This document shows, piece after piece, positions 43,800 to 55,828 of a stretch of 64,000 bases of DNA. The translations under genes and the position numbers were made by a program. Source of the stretch: Gamsiella multidivaricata. Lineage: Eukaryota; Mortierellomycota; Mortierellomycetes; Mortierellales; Mortierellaceae. The stretch spans positions 620,001 through 684,000 of the forward strand of contig NW_026251714.1 in the NCBI RefSeq assembly GCF_025024155.1, written 5' to 3'. Numbering within the stretch: position 1 is the stretch's first letter; each line of letters starts with the position of its first letter. Under the pieces are notes generated by a model that was not told the origin of the DNA, ran no database searches, and saw only the letters and a program-made list of their open reading frames with translations.

Positions 43800-45641
43800 A
43801 TGCTCCCTCTTTACCCTCACACAACTACTCATTCTGCCTGGCGCTCTCCTCATCGCCCTGTCTTCACCACCTACACCCCCATCTCCTACCAGACCCCCGT
43901 TCTCGGCCCCTTCACCCCAAGCATTCATTCCAACTTTTCATTGACCGACGACTCTGATGAGGAAGAGTTCTTGCTGCGCGCTGCCCTCGAGCGAAAGCAG
44001 CGGGAACGACTTGCCCGCCAGCAACTTCGTCACCAGCAACTGGAGCAACAGCGTCTCATCGAACAGCAGCGACAGATTGAGCAGCAGCACTACGAAGCCT
44101 TGCTCCGAAAGGAGAGAGCTCGACAGCTCATGGTCGCTCAAGCACAAGCAAAGGAGCAGCTCCAGGCGAGACAGGAGGCTATCCAACGATATAACCGCGC
44201 GCAATTGAATAAGCAGCAATATCAGGCGGCTGCCCTTAAAGCGATCCTGTTCCAGCAAGTCCATCAAGCGCAGCAAGAACAAGATGCTGCCCGTGACCGT
44301 GCCAGAGTTCAAGCGCTCGCGGAAGCCAAGAGACAGGCTGCGCTCGAGCGTTTCACTCACGACCAAGATGACGGTGAAAACAGCGATGACGAGTTCCTGA
44401 ACCCCTTCGGCAACCTCTTGGAGGCATTGTTCTTGCAGAACCAAAAGCGAACCCAGTCTCAGGGGGACACCTATCCGAGTAAGCGACGCCAGCAGACTTG
44501 TATCTGCCAGCAGCAGGATGAGACCCAGGCCCAGACGCGGAAGGACCGTGTTGTCGAACAAGAGTCCAAGGCGGCCGAGAAGCTCAAGGAAGACCCACTC
44601 AAGAAGCAACATGACGAGCACGAGGAGTTGTTTGCAACTTTGCCAGCCATCCTGTCCTTTGTCGAGGGCATCTTTGGAGGTGAGGATCGCCGCCCATACT
44701 CTCAACAAGGCTGCGCCCAGTCATCATTGTCCAACAAGGCCGGGTCCTCTAGCTGCGCTTTCAAGGACAGTAACATCTGCTGTCAGAGGAACACTACCCC
44801 TGCTGCCGATGCTGGCACTAAGGTCACCCCCGCCACCGACAACAGCGCTCATTCCTCGTCGCAGTCATCGCCCGAAATCCGAGCTGCCGACATCCTCCTT
44901 CAACGGCAACAGCGCGCTCAGCAGCATATTCTTTCCCTCCAGCAGAAGCACTCCTCACTGAATCTTATCGATTCGGCCCTCGACAGTTTCGCACGCGACC
45001 TCTCCGAAGCTCTCCGGTCCTCCACCGCCTCTAGTTCCACTTTGGAAGAGACCAAGAAAACCGTCCTGTCCGCAGAGGAGAACGTAAGCAAGGCCATGTT
45101 CCAGATTGACTCTGTTGAAAGCGAAGGCGACCTCTCTGTGCGCCAGCGTCGTAAGGAGTTAATCAAGAAGAGTCAGGACCTGCTGGAGATTGTGGATAAG
45201 TACAAGAACCAAGGTGCCAACACTGGCAAGAAGGTCGCTCGCTCTTCTAGCTTTGAAGTCGAACCTGAGCTTGAGGTATCTGAAGAGAATGCTGAAGTCA
45301 TTATGCAGCAGGAGACTGCCGCGAAGCCAGCTGGCGCCGTTGAGCCCTTGTCTTTGCCCGAGTCCCTGACACAAGAAGTACAACACGAGGTCGCTGGAGA
45401 TGATGAGGATGAGGTGGTGGAGCCTTACACGGTGACAGAGTCGGTGCCTTTTTCGTCTGTGGAATCGGCGACAGTTCAAGACGACAGCGAGCAGACGCCC
45501 TCTATGGCCAAGACCACAACGGCTGTTGATGAGTCTTTTGAATCGAGATCATCACCATATTTGACGGAGAAGACGACTGTAGAAGAGGAGGAGGAGTCCG
45601 AGCAAGCCCACGATGATTATGACATCCTTCCTGAGTTCTAA
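43800..45641 (+). CDS. BAG-domain cochaperone, heat-shock promoter
   Basis: A single-exon frame of 613 residues from ATG 43800 (MLPLYPHTTTHSAW). Upstream in-frame codons back to 43689 fall between the TATA box and the expected transcription start. After a Pro/Thr-rich head and an acidic patch (TDDSDEEEFLLRA), a long Gln/Arg/Glu helix (ERLARQQLRHQQLEQQR) runs to about residue 185. A BAG domain covers about residues 380-467: SLNLIDSALDSFARDL, TVLSAEENVSKAMFQIDSVE and RRKELIKKSQDLLEIVDKY. It aligns by eye with the BAG domain at 34886-36160. The C-terminus is acidic and Val/Thr-rich, probably disordered. The likely role is Hsp70 nucleotide exchange under stress, supported by the HSE. Confidence 0.88.
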   Translation: MLPLYPHTTTHSAWRSPHRPVFTTYTPISYQTPVLGPFTPSIHSNFSLTDDSDEEEFLLRAALERKQRERLARQQLRHQQLEQQRLIEQQRQIEQQHYEALLRKERARQLMVAQAQAKEQLQARQEAIQRYNRAQLNKQQYQAAALKAILFQQVHQAQQEQDAARDRARVQALAEAKRQAALERFTHDQDDGENSDDEFLNPFGNLLEALFLQNQKRTQSQGDTYPSKRRQQTCICQQQDETQAQTRKDRVVEQESKAAEKLKEDPLKKQHDEHEELFATLPAILSFVEGIFGGEDRRPYSQQGCAQSSLSNKAGSSSCAFKDSNICCQRNTTPAADAGTKVTPATDNSAHSSSQSSPEIRAADILLQRQQRAQQHILSLQQKHSSLNLIDSALDSFARDLSEALRSSTASSSTLEETKKTVLSAEENVSKAMFQIDSVESEGDLSVRQRRKELIKKSQDLLEIVDKYKNQGANTGKKVARSSSFEVEPELEVSEENAEVIMQQETAAKPAGAVEPLSLPESLTQEVQHEVAGDDEDEVVEPYTVTESVPFSSVESATVQDDSEQTPSMAKTTTAVDESFESRSSPYLTEKTTVEEEEESEQAHDDYDILPEF

Positions 45642-46697
45642 AACCCCCTTATTCTCCGTATGTTCGTGAAATGAACTTTTCATAATAAACAGAATACTCT
45701 GCTCTTTTCGTTCGAGATGCAGGCTGCACAATGCTTTGGACATTATTATTATTATTGTTATTATTGAATTGCACCCAGACAAAATATTTCGCATGACAAA
45801 CATATTCATTTGGACTCCCAACTTTCACAAGGTGGCAGTAGTTGCAGCTGATTAGATTTTCTTCAAACATGGTAGCTATCGTTGGTGGTCCTCCACTTTG
45901 CCTATTTTCTTCCACAGATCTCAGTAGTCTTACTGTTCGTTTAGTGCCATCAAAACGAAGGGAAAGATGCTGGGTTACGCCGATGTACAGCGGGATGCTG
46001 TAGCGCTAGCAGAGGCAGTAGCCTAGACTGGACTGAAGAAGGAAAATGGACCCATCAATTGAGCGGCTTTCCCTGTAGTGAATATGGTCCACCTAGTAAG
46101 CAAGATAGTCAGACAGATGGGATTCATAAGAAGGGATTATTTTTTTGCACAACAAACAAAGCACTAGATGCGTGTTACAACCCATCCTGCTGCAGACAAA
46201 TGAAAATGTGAGGTCGGACGCAACGAACCAACCATGAATAGGACCAGGGTAGAGGAGCAGGAGAGCCATTTCGGCGGAATGAAAAAACGAAAGGAGGAGA
46301 GATAGAGAGATGGGAGGATGAAGATGAGGATGAGCAGGGCGCGTGTTGATGTTTCCGCGTAAAGTGGCCTTTTTTTTCATTACTGACAAGAAAGTATGTA
46401 TGCATCTCCAACCACACCCTCCACAGCCAACTTTGTCGGTGGTGGAGCGCGACTGGTCCGTCTTCGCTTTCCTTCACCCACTGCTTGTTTCCCGTTCCTT
46501 CGGCAGCCTTAAGGAAGATCCTCGCCCCATACCCTCCTTTTAATGGACCTCCAGTTATCGCGGTGGAGTGTTCTCTTTTTTTTTTTTCTCTCTTTTTTTT
46601 CTCCACTCCACTCGTTTCTAGTCCGCACCCGTGTCCTTTCTCATCCCGCCTCCTCCCTCATCACCCACATTCTACTCATTCTTTCACATCCTTTCAA
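45642..46697. other. Intergenic region with TC-rich leader
   Basis: No gene recognised. It contains an ATT/ATA-rich patch (45745-45770), T-runs (46370, 46575) and a TC-rich leader of the MIT-domain gene. Confidence 0.65.
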
Positions 46698-49600
46698 ATG
46701 ACTTCCGCTCATGGCAGGAGTCGCAGGTCTGCAACACTAAGCAACCTCCCATCAGTCCCTCCACCTCCCCCGCCTGGTCATCCAACCCAGCCAGTCCATT
46801 CTCTCAGCCTCCTCAACCACCACTACCACTCTCACCTCCAACAGCATCATCTTCCAGATCAACAACAACCACACGACTCAAGGGATTCATACTCTCCTGC
46901 TCATCCCATCCAAGTGATCCAGCGATCGCGTCCAGCTGGCCAACCAGAAACTCGGGCCGATAGCAATTGGAGAAGCATATTCGATGCTGCCTTGGTCAAG
47001 GCTCAGCAGGCTGTTCAGCTGGACGAGCTCGGCGAGAGCACAGTCGCAGCGAACCTATATGCCCAAGCTGCCAACGATCTCGGGCGTGTCATCCCTCTAT
47101 GCGGGAGCGAGAAGAAGAAGCAATCGATGCTTGCCATCGTAAGTTCAGACAACTTTTCAGTCTCTACCTTTTTTCATGTGCGCTTGTATGCTCTTTTTTT
47201 TTTTTGTCTCGGATACAAATACATTTTATCAAAGTCCAACTGGTCCCTGAGCCGGGTGAATGGGGGATATTTCTGATCCTTAAATTTCAGGCACCGACTG
47301 ATCTGAACCCCGTCCTTATTTCCCCACACTCGCACTCACCACTTTCTCCACACATGTTCTGATGTAAACACATACATAGCAAGCGATCTATCTCGATAGG
47401 GTCATCCAGTTAAAGGCGGGGGCTACGGGGAAGACGAATCAGCCATCCTCGTCCTCATCCTCGAACTCGACCTCGGTCAATCACAGTCAGAGTCAATCTC
47501 AGGAGACCCGCTATTCTCTCCCAAATGGCAGGGAAGTCCCCTACGGACACGAAGATCAATATCCCACTCAAGATATCTATCGCCAGCAGGACCCTTATGG
47601 ACACCAGTACCAGCAGTACCAGCAGTACCAACCACCTACATCTCAGCCACCAGCAACAGCCCAGCAGCCATCGCATACGGATGACCGTGATAAAGGATTA
47701 AGGACATCTGGAAAGAAGAGATCTAAGACTCAGCTCTCTGCTCCAAAACCACTAGACTTCGTGCAGGAGAATTACAGCAACTCTGGCAGCAATGGAAATG
47801 GCAATGGCAATGGTAATTTATATGGCTCATACAATTCATATGGAGATTACTCACAATCCGGCAACGGTGGGTACATCTCGCCGCCCCACACCGCACCAAC
47901 CAGCTCTCCAAGTCCTCCGCCGGTCGTTGTCTCACCCATCTTCATCGCACATACACCTTCGCCCACTCCTCCAACCTCGCAAACCACCGAACAGCCGCAG
48001 GAGCTACCACCCACGTCTGGAAAATCCTCACGCTGGCGACCGTTCGGCAAAAAGAAATCAAAATCCTTCTCAGCCGGAGAGACAGCGGGCTCTGGCCCCT
48101 ATCAGTCTCCCAATGATCATGAGCCGCCTTCGGTCCCGTCGATGCCGCTTGAAATTCAGCGACCTTCGTTTCAACTCAATAATCTCGTTGATCCGACCGA
48201 TCGAGAGGATTTGTATTCACAGCAGCACGCCGATTGGTTTGTCGATCAAGGAGATGGCCCATTTCCAATAGAGGATTATGAACATTTAACGCGGTATTAT
48301 GACGATGATGAGGATGGCGATGTCGACCCATATTATATCGCGGACACCAAAGGACGGGCGCGCGCTTTTGAGGGCAAGGTAAAATGCAGCGAAAAAAGCC
48401 AGTATGTAGTTTGCTGCCTTGTTGATTACTTTATCGTCGGTTAACAATAGATGAACTTGTGTTAATGCGACTATAGGATGCCGGCTTGACCAAGGCCTCT
48501 CCAGCGATTGTCTCTGTAGAAGATTCAACGAAAAAGTCACGAACGAAGCCAGCACTCACCCACAAGACATCGTCTTATTCTAACGAGCAACCTTTTGCAC
48601 CGACATTCTCGCCGAACGGTTATTCTCAGGGTACTGTGAATCAGGCGGACTACTACGTTCAAGAAACCAACATGTTCACCTCAAATGACCGCAGCTTTCA
48701 GCAAGAGTATGGCGACCCATATTATACTGGGGGCCAGTTTGACCAACAACACCAGCAGCAGTACGATCAGCAGACACCATTCGATCACACAATTCAACTA
48801 CAGCATTCGCCTTATAGTGTTGATCCCAGCTTGATAAAGACAGGATCGGCTCCGGAACTCCAGCATCTCAACCAGCGTGGTACCGGTGAACCTGAGGAGC
48901 CACACGACGGCGAAAAGGCGAAATCAAGGAACAAATGGTTCAGTAAGAAGAAGAAAAAGGACGGACCGGCTGAAACGTTTGATGAAGTCGCTAAATTGAT
49001 GGATGAGGCACTCTTTGGAGGTGGATCGTCTATTCCCCGCAAGAAGAATAAAGGCAAGGATAAGGATAGGGAAAAGGACAAGGACAAGGACAAGGACAAG
49101 GACAAGGGAAAGGGAAAGGCAGACGAAGTGGACATGAGTACGCAGTTCGCGATGGAGGAGGACAGAACCTCATCCGATACGCCCATCCCTCCCAACAGTC
49201 TACCCATGATCCTTCCACCGAAGGACTCGCTATCAGAGTATGACATAAGGACACCCTATGACGCTCACGGCCCAAACCTGGATGGAACCTTCATGGACGA
49301 TCGGCTACATTATTATGGCGAGAGTTCAGGCTCGCAGAGTCAACAGCAACATCATCAGCAACAACAGCTCGCTTCGCCGTCGATCCCAGAGCCGTTTCCA
49401 ATGTCTTCGTCGACGGATGCACTGCATTCCCCAACACCACTGCCCCTACAGACTGCGCAGACGCCCAAGGCACTTGTACCTATTGCATATGCACCCAGAA
49501 CAACGTATACGCCACCACCAAAGAAGCAGGACACCATGGCAACACCGACCCAGGCCCCTTCGCCTGCGACACCAGAACTGGACCTACAGCTACAGCCGCA

Positions 49601-51899
49601 GAATGCGCCTGAAGCCATCGCCGGAAATCAAGACATCATGACCATCGCCCCGGAACCAGTCAAAAAATCTAAGAACCGGCCGTTCAACATGTTCAAGGTC
49701 AAGAAGAGCGGAAGCAAACTGTCTCTCGACGAGACCCTGCCACTCTCGCCGACGTTTAATCAGACAGGGTTTAGCCTTGGCGAGGATGTCAAGTCTGTCC
49801 ACAGCGACAAAACGAGGAAGAGCTCGATCCAGAGTAACGAGCGCAAGGCGATCGATGTCGTTGCAGCAGCTCACTCGAAGGACAGTAAGCAGAAAAGGGA
49901 GAGTGACGAATACGTTCCCTATGAGTATCAGGAAGAATTAGAAGGACCGCTCATGGAGAGAGTCGAGGTTCCGGAGAGCCGAGAGATCATCGGCTTTGTC
50001 ATGGTTAGTATCTGTCCTTCTCCTTGCTGAACGACAGAATTTATTGGTTACGTTGCCGTTACTGACATTTATACGTTTTTCTCTGCAATGTTATAGCCTG
50101 TGGAGGAGCTGATTGACTACGATATGGAGGGCAATGAAGAAGCCGCGCTCGACAACTGGGATTCCTGGGTCAGTCAACTCGAGTCCTTCGAGAAGGTTCT
50201 CTCTGACAAGGGTCTGAAGAAGAAAAATAGCAAGCGATCCAAAAAGGAAAAGAAGAAAGAGAAGGAGCTGGAAATGACCGCGATCAAAGAAGACCAAAAG
50301 TCGATCTCCTCACCTACCTCACCCTTCAGCTCCCTCAAGGCTAACCGGTCCCGATCCAGCATCTTCAGTACCAGCACAGTCGGTCGACCCAGCACCAGTA
50401 CAAACTCATCCTATGATGCCAACGAGACCCGTCTGATCGGCATGTACGAGAATATAGGCAATATCGCTGGTGGCAATAATGGGGCGAACAGATATTCATT
50501 CGCGTCCTCGAGATCGAGTGCGGTCGTGTTGGGCAATGATCTGACGATTCAACAAATGTCGTTCCAGCAGGCCAAGAAGCGTTGGTGGAACCCGAAGCGC
50601 AAGGAAACCACGTCGCTCTACACTGTCTCGGACGCCTTTTCGGTTCCAGAGCAGGATCAGGAAAGATATCTGGCCACGCTTTTGAAGAGCAATCAGGATC
50701 AGGAGGACAAGGATTTTCAGAAACAGGAACAAGAACAGGAAAATCCGGAGACGACCACACCGGAGGCGGATCAGGGGCGTGAGGATGCATTGAACGCGCT
50801 GTGGGAGAACAGCAAGGCCATCATGTCTTTGCCTATCCCGCAATCACCAATAACTCCCACGAGCACACAGGGATTCCCACCTGCTCGCGGCATCGAGCCG
50901 TTCCAGCCCAACCCAGCACCTATACCTGAGGAATCCGCTACTGCTACAGTCGAGGAAGAATCATCGTTCAAACCAGTACCTGAGCCAGCGCCAAAGCCAA
51001 AGCCAAATAAGAGCAACAAACCCAAGCTCCTACCAATCTCAACCCCACTCTCCCAACTTCTCCAGATTTCCAACCCGGATGAGCTCTGGCAATACGTCCA
51101 GCAGGCAAAAACCTATGCTACCACGCGAATGAATAAGGGCGATAAGCGGTCCGCTGCAATTGCGCTGAAGCGCGCCCAGGCTCTCGAGGCCCGGTGGCAA
51201 GAGATCTTGTTAGAGATGGCCTCAAGCGATGAGGACGAGGACGGGCTCCTGGACGACTACGATGATGACGAGGAAGAGGATGAGGATGAGGACGAGGACG
51301 AGGAGAAGGATGGGGTCGACGAGCAGGAACAGGAGAAAAAACAGGCTGCGGCCTCATTGGATGCAAAGGTCTCTATCACCGCTGCAACTCTTTCGGACGC
51401 TACAGGAATTGCAACCTTAGTTCCTTCTGGACCCACTCCTACTGTCCCAGCTGTCAACTCCATTAATGATGATGAAGAAACCGACGATGACCATGAAGAT
51501 GACGAAGAACAGGCCCGTCGCCGTATGCTGCAAGTCCGCAAAGTCACCAGCCGGAGCGATAGCGCCCCAAACATGTACTCCAAGTACAAAGTCTCCAACA
51601 AACCCACTACCACCAGTGCAGGTGATGATGGCGACTCCAAGGACGATAATACCCTATCAAAGAACGACGACGGACAGCTCGGTCCCGACGCAACCATGGA
51701 GCAAATGCTGGCGACGACAAACAAGGACCACCTGACCTACTATATACAGAGATTGAAGACTGACACCGTGGCCAAGGCCAGGGGCGGAAGCAAGTTCGCA
51801 GCTTTGGAGGGAATGAAGAACGTCAAGGTTTTGCAGCAGCGTCTGGCTGAGCTCGAGCAGGACGAAACAGAAGATACGGATAAAGAGGTGGGCGAGTGA
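46698..51899 (+). CDS. Very large MIT-domain protein, mostly disordered
   Basis: Four exons, 46698-47138, 47380-48378, 48477-50003 and 50097-51899, give 1589 residues. The only clear domain is an N-terminal MIT three-helix bundle at about residues 90-163 (WRSIFDAALVKAQQAV, STVAANLYAQAANDLGRVI, IYLDRVIQLK), interrupted by intron 1. The rest is low complexity: Gln/Tyr- and Asn/Gly-rich stretches, Lys-rich blocks with Lys-Asp repeats (about 49060-49115), and long Asp/Glu runs (51230-51320). Near residues 1305-1365 a second helical pair occurs (LLQISNPDELWQYVQQAKTY, ALKRAQALEARWQEILLEM), and a final helix precedes the stop. MIT domains bind ESCRT-III tails or microtubule-linked partners in other proteins. 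No named family was recognised. Confidence 0.85.
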
Positions 51900-52058
51900 G
51901 GGTGGAAGGCTGCTATCCCAATGGATGCTATACCGTACATATATCGTAATAAACACTGCCTCTCCCTCTCCCTCTCTCCAACTCAATACACTTTGTACAT
52001 AGATCGCACTTGTACAATATTCATATATTTAAAAAGGAACTATATAGAGAAGTGTGTA

Positions 52059-54582
52059 CTACATGTCCTCATCCGAATCCTCAGCCCACTCCATATCCAA
52101 ATCCTCGCTCTCCTCCTTCATCTTCGTCAATCCCGTCAAGTCCTCAAGGTGCTTTGCATCCTGAAACACCTTGGCCAAGAACCCAAACCCTTCCTTCTCG
52201 TACGAACTCAAAACTGCGTCCGAACATGCCGTGCATCGATCATAGGCCTGCCCTGAGATCAGTAAGTTCTTGAACCGCGACAGGAACCCACGGATCTGGT
52301 GTGGCAACAGGCCCAGCGTTGAACCCTTTTTCTCTTGCGATTCGAGTTCCTGCTGGCTTTCGTCGTCAGCCTTGTCTGCGGGTGCCCTCACACTATCCAA
52401 AAAAAAAAAAAAAAAAAAAAAAGATATCACGACCTCATGTTAGCGAATCTTTCTTTGCAAAAGCTGTCCAGGAACAAATGTGGCACAATGGAGCTTACTC
52501 ACCCGTCAGGATGGTGCAAGAGAGAAACCATCATCTCTACAGCCATAGCACTCGCTATCGCCGACAGACCAGGCCGAGTCACCGTACATTGTTGATCCAA
52601 CGTCCTGTCAGACAACGACTATTCAGATATACAAAATGCATTGCAGTCAATACTGGTGTCAACAGATAGCACGCATATTCAAACGATATCACGCCTGTCA
52701 GCCTGCTTACATCAGTTGGGGCAACGACATCGTTACAGAAGTAGCATCCCAATGGTGTAGTGTTGTTGGAAGCATGGTGCTCATGATCCTGACCAATGCC
52801 ATGACGCATCACAAGAAAAGTGTCAAATCCAAGCGCAGCATTGATGACAATCTAATACCGGTATCAAAGATCTCAATTCTGTCAGTTCTCTCTCTAAAAG
52901 GTTCTTTAAATTTCAAGCAATTTCGTCCGCATCAATACGTGCCTTTTTCATCCTAGCGCCCAAAAGCGTCGGGAGCCATCGACTTTCACGACTGTCCATG
53001 AGCAAAAAAATCGCATCGTGTTGTTTAAATAAATCCTCCAACTTGGCCACGTCCTTTTGAGCATTTTCGTACAATTGACTGCTAATAGGATGCCCTGGCA
53101 TGGGTATCGACATTGTGTAGCCTACAGCATTCTTCAAATTTCATGTTCGAAAAAGAAGGAAATGCGTGCATTAGTTAAGAGCCTTCGACAACACCCAACT
53201 ACCCTGGACGCCGTGCTTAGGCAACCACTCCAATGGAATACTCACTACACCAGGGTACACCCTTTTCAAACTCGCAGCTGCAGTGATCGCCTTGTCTTTG
53301 CCTCCCTCTAGACAGTCCTCAAAATCAAACAGGGGCTGACGCACTGGGTTCGAAAATGAAACCTTGGCATTATCGACGAATGTGATATTGCGGACACCCC
53401 AACCCAACAGCGAACGCGCGACATAGCAACCAAGCGTTCCTGCTCCCAAAAGCAAGCATCGCGTCTCCTGCACCTTTTCCAGCTGAAGATCAGGTAATAG
53501 TCTCCATCGCATCAACTTCAGGTTCAAATCTACAGCCGTATCCGCCAGTCGTGATGGGTCCATCAACGGAGCGAGGTCTGCTAGACGTGGACCGAGTTTT
53601 CCCTGAGCATTCTTTTCCCATCCAACTGCCTTTGGACAAGCTAATAAATATCAGAAGCAAAAAAAATTGGAAATTGTCGTCACATTGAAGTATGGGAGGG
53701 TTCACAGTTACTTCACGCTCTATACCTGTGGTAGGAACATAGGTCGGGACTTGGGTAGTAAAGAGTTTGCTGGCACTAATATCCTGTTTTCCAGGAACCT
53801 CGCGGAAGCAAAGCACACGAACGCTTGTGGCCTTCCACTGATGATTTATCAGAGTCAAAAGATTGCGTAATGGCCATCCCGGGTGGCTATCTAGCGAAGA
53901 TGGATCGGCGAATCCAATAATCATCTACGGTACCATGGAAGTGAATTAGTATAATCAGGAAGAACAAGATGAGCCCAATACATACAAATATCAGCTTTTA
54001 GCTCCCAGGTCAACATGTACCCGACTTGGCTCGCAGTCAGCGAAAAACTCATCCCAATCCTGCAAGCGCGCGACCGAAACTTCATTCTGACCCTCCTTAA
54101 CGAGGAAAAACCCTGACTGAGAAGGTGGATGATTTTGTCGGTACTGGTCGACCTGGTGTCGCAAGCTATCGATTTGCGCCTGCGACCAAACAGAGGTGAT
54201 CTCTTGCATCGAATCCGTCGTCCAGGCAGGATCCGCCTGAAGGGCCGGGAATGCAAACCAGTAAAAGAACTTGAACTTCTTGAGGTCCGCAAACGTGACG
54301 AGCAGAAACTTGTTGAGCAGTGATGGGTCCTGTGCTGCCCGTCCGGACGTGATGTCGTCCCAGATCTAGGTAAGAGTAAAAAAAAAAAGCGATAAGAGCT
54401 GTCGATTTGTTCAAGACCCACGCATTGCTTCCACTGAAAAGGAAGAGGACGACGACTGACCTGGTCCACTGTCATTTTGAAGAGCGCGGTTTTATCAATA
54501 GCCTTAAAATCCTCAATTGTGTTTGTGTTCTTGACAATGCCCGGAGCAGGATAAGTGAAGGCAGGAATTCTACAAGGAAATC

Positions 54583-54616
<34 letters not shown>

Positions 54617-54918
54617 TTGGCCATCTGCAATCCAATTCAGTCAAGCTGTGCCCATTTTGTATAGACATACCTGCTCGCTTGATTATGGTCAGGCTCATGA
54701 TTATCTGCAAAGGCCCCAGTTCCAAGACAGAGTCTTGCAGGCAAGGCCACCGACGTGTCTTTGCCAGGTACGCGAACCTGCTGCCCTGTGGTGTAGTAGC
54801 CCAGGATAGGCCTGTGCGAGTCGTCGAGTTTGAAGACATCCATTTTGCGCTGGGTTAGGACCTGCCAGAATGGTGCCTCGACTGCCGAGGCCCAAGGATG
54901 GAACTGCAGCAACACCAT
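52059..54918 (-). CDS. ATG7: Autophagy E1-like activating enzyme Atg7
   Basis: Nine exons: 54918-54671, 54569-54461, 54365-54021, 53924-53726, 53640-53203, 53121-52943, 52851-52711, 52618-52503 and 52392-52059, giving 702 residues, near the 703 of human ATG7. The N-terminal domain begins [38 protein letters not shown] and [12 protein letters not shown] follow. The adenylation domain has [11 protein letters not shown] (residues 366-372 include the Gly-rich loop) and [44 protein letters not shown] and [17 protein letters not shown] follow, then zinc ligands in GCYFCNDVV and CTAC, and catalytic C564 in [16 protein letters not shown]. Atg7 activates Atg8 and Atg12. Intron 6 needs a GC donor (AAG then GCACGT). 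The exon 5 end is less certain: a donor 46 bases earlier would be in phase and remove about 15 residues. Confidence 0.93.
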
Positions 54919-55828
54919 TTGTAGTCTTTATATGGGCACAAGATAGGCTAGTTAACGTCAGGCAGGGAAGAAGCGACAGGAGTGAAGAGGAGGGTAATGA
55001 GAGAGCGGATGAATGAAAAAGAAAAAAGAGTAAGGAGGAAAGGAGGAATGAGTCCATTGCCACCATGAACCTCGACTCCAAAGGGCGTTTCCCTCGGCAA
55101 GTCACCTGTCGATGGAATGCTGCTGCGCGTGCCTGCGTTCTTAATATATAGACTAATACACTTCCTCGTAGTATGTATACACCATGCATCTACTTAATAA
55201 GCACGTCTCCGAAAAGCTGCCGCGGGCCAATTGTCGCCATTGCTGATGACGAACGCGCTTTAGAAGAGGTACGGGAACGACATATCCGCACAACTGCATG
55301 TCTTCGATGCTATGGAGCGAGACACAAGAAGCTGGCTCTGATGTCGACGAGGCCCTTTGTCGATGGAAGACAGGTGTGTTTCTCATAAGAAGGCAGGACC
55401 AGTATCGCGGACAGCTTCAAATGCTCTGGATGTGCATTGTGCTTTCCACAGCTCTTGGGCATTGGAGATATCTCCACTGTGTGGCTTGCAGTGCCCTTTT
55501 GGTTGAAGTGAAGGGAACTGATGAAAAAAGGAGCGGGGTGGGGGATGGCGCCGACATACACACACATACAAACACACATACAAATACACATACACACATA
55601 CACACACAGGCACATACAGATCTCTCTGTCGATTTACCTAGCCTTAATCATATTCGGAAGCACCGCCATCACCCGCCCCTGCGAATGCACCCGCCTGTCG
55701 CCAAGGTACACTATTTTGCCTGATGGGAAGGAAGGCGACTCTATATTTTAACACTTTGAATGGATTAGACACTAATATCCTCTTCTTCTCCTCCATCCTC
55801 CATTTCCCAAAAACAGCTCTAAGAACCT
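54919..55828. other. Divergent intergenic region with a CA/CATA microsatellite
   Basis: It separates ATG7 from the next gene. It contains an impure CACATA repeat (55557-55617) and a TATATAG near 55147. A 72-codon plus-strand frame at 55173-55388 (IVAIADDERALEEVRERHI) has some protein-like character but no clear continuation; an unannotated exon cannot be excluded. Confidence 0.5.

Noticed and set aside
54570..54670. Poly-Lys and poly-Phe frames
   Set aside because: Translations of a homopolymer in ATG7 intron 1.
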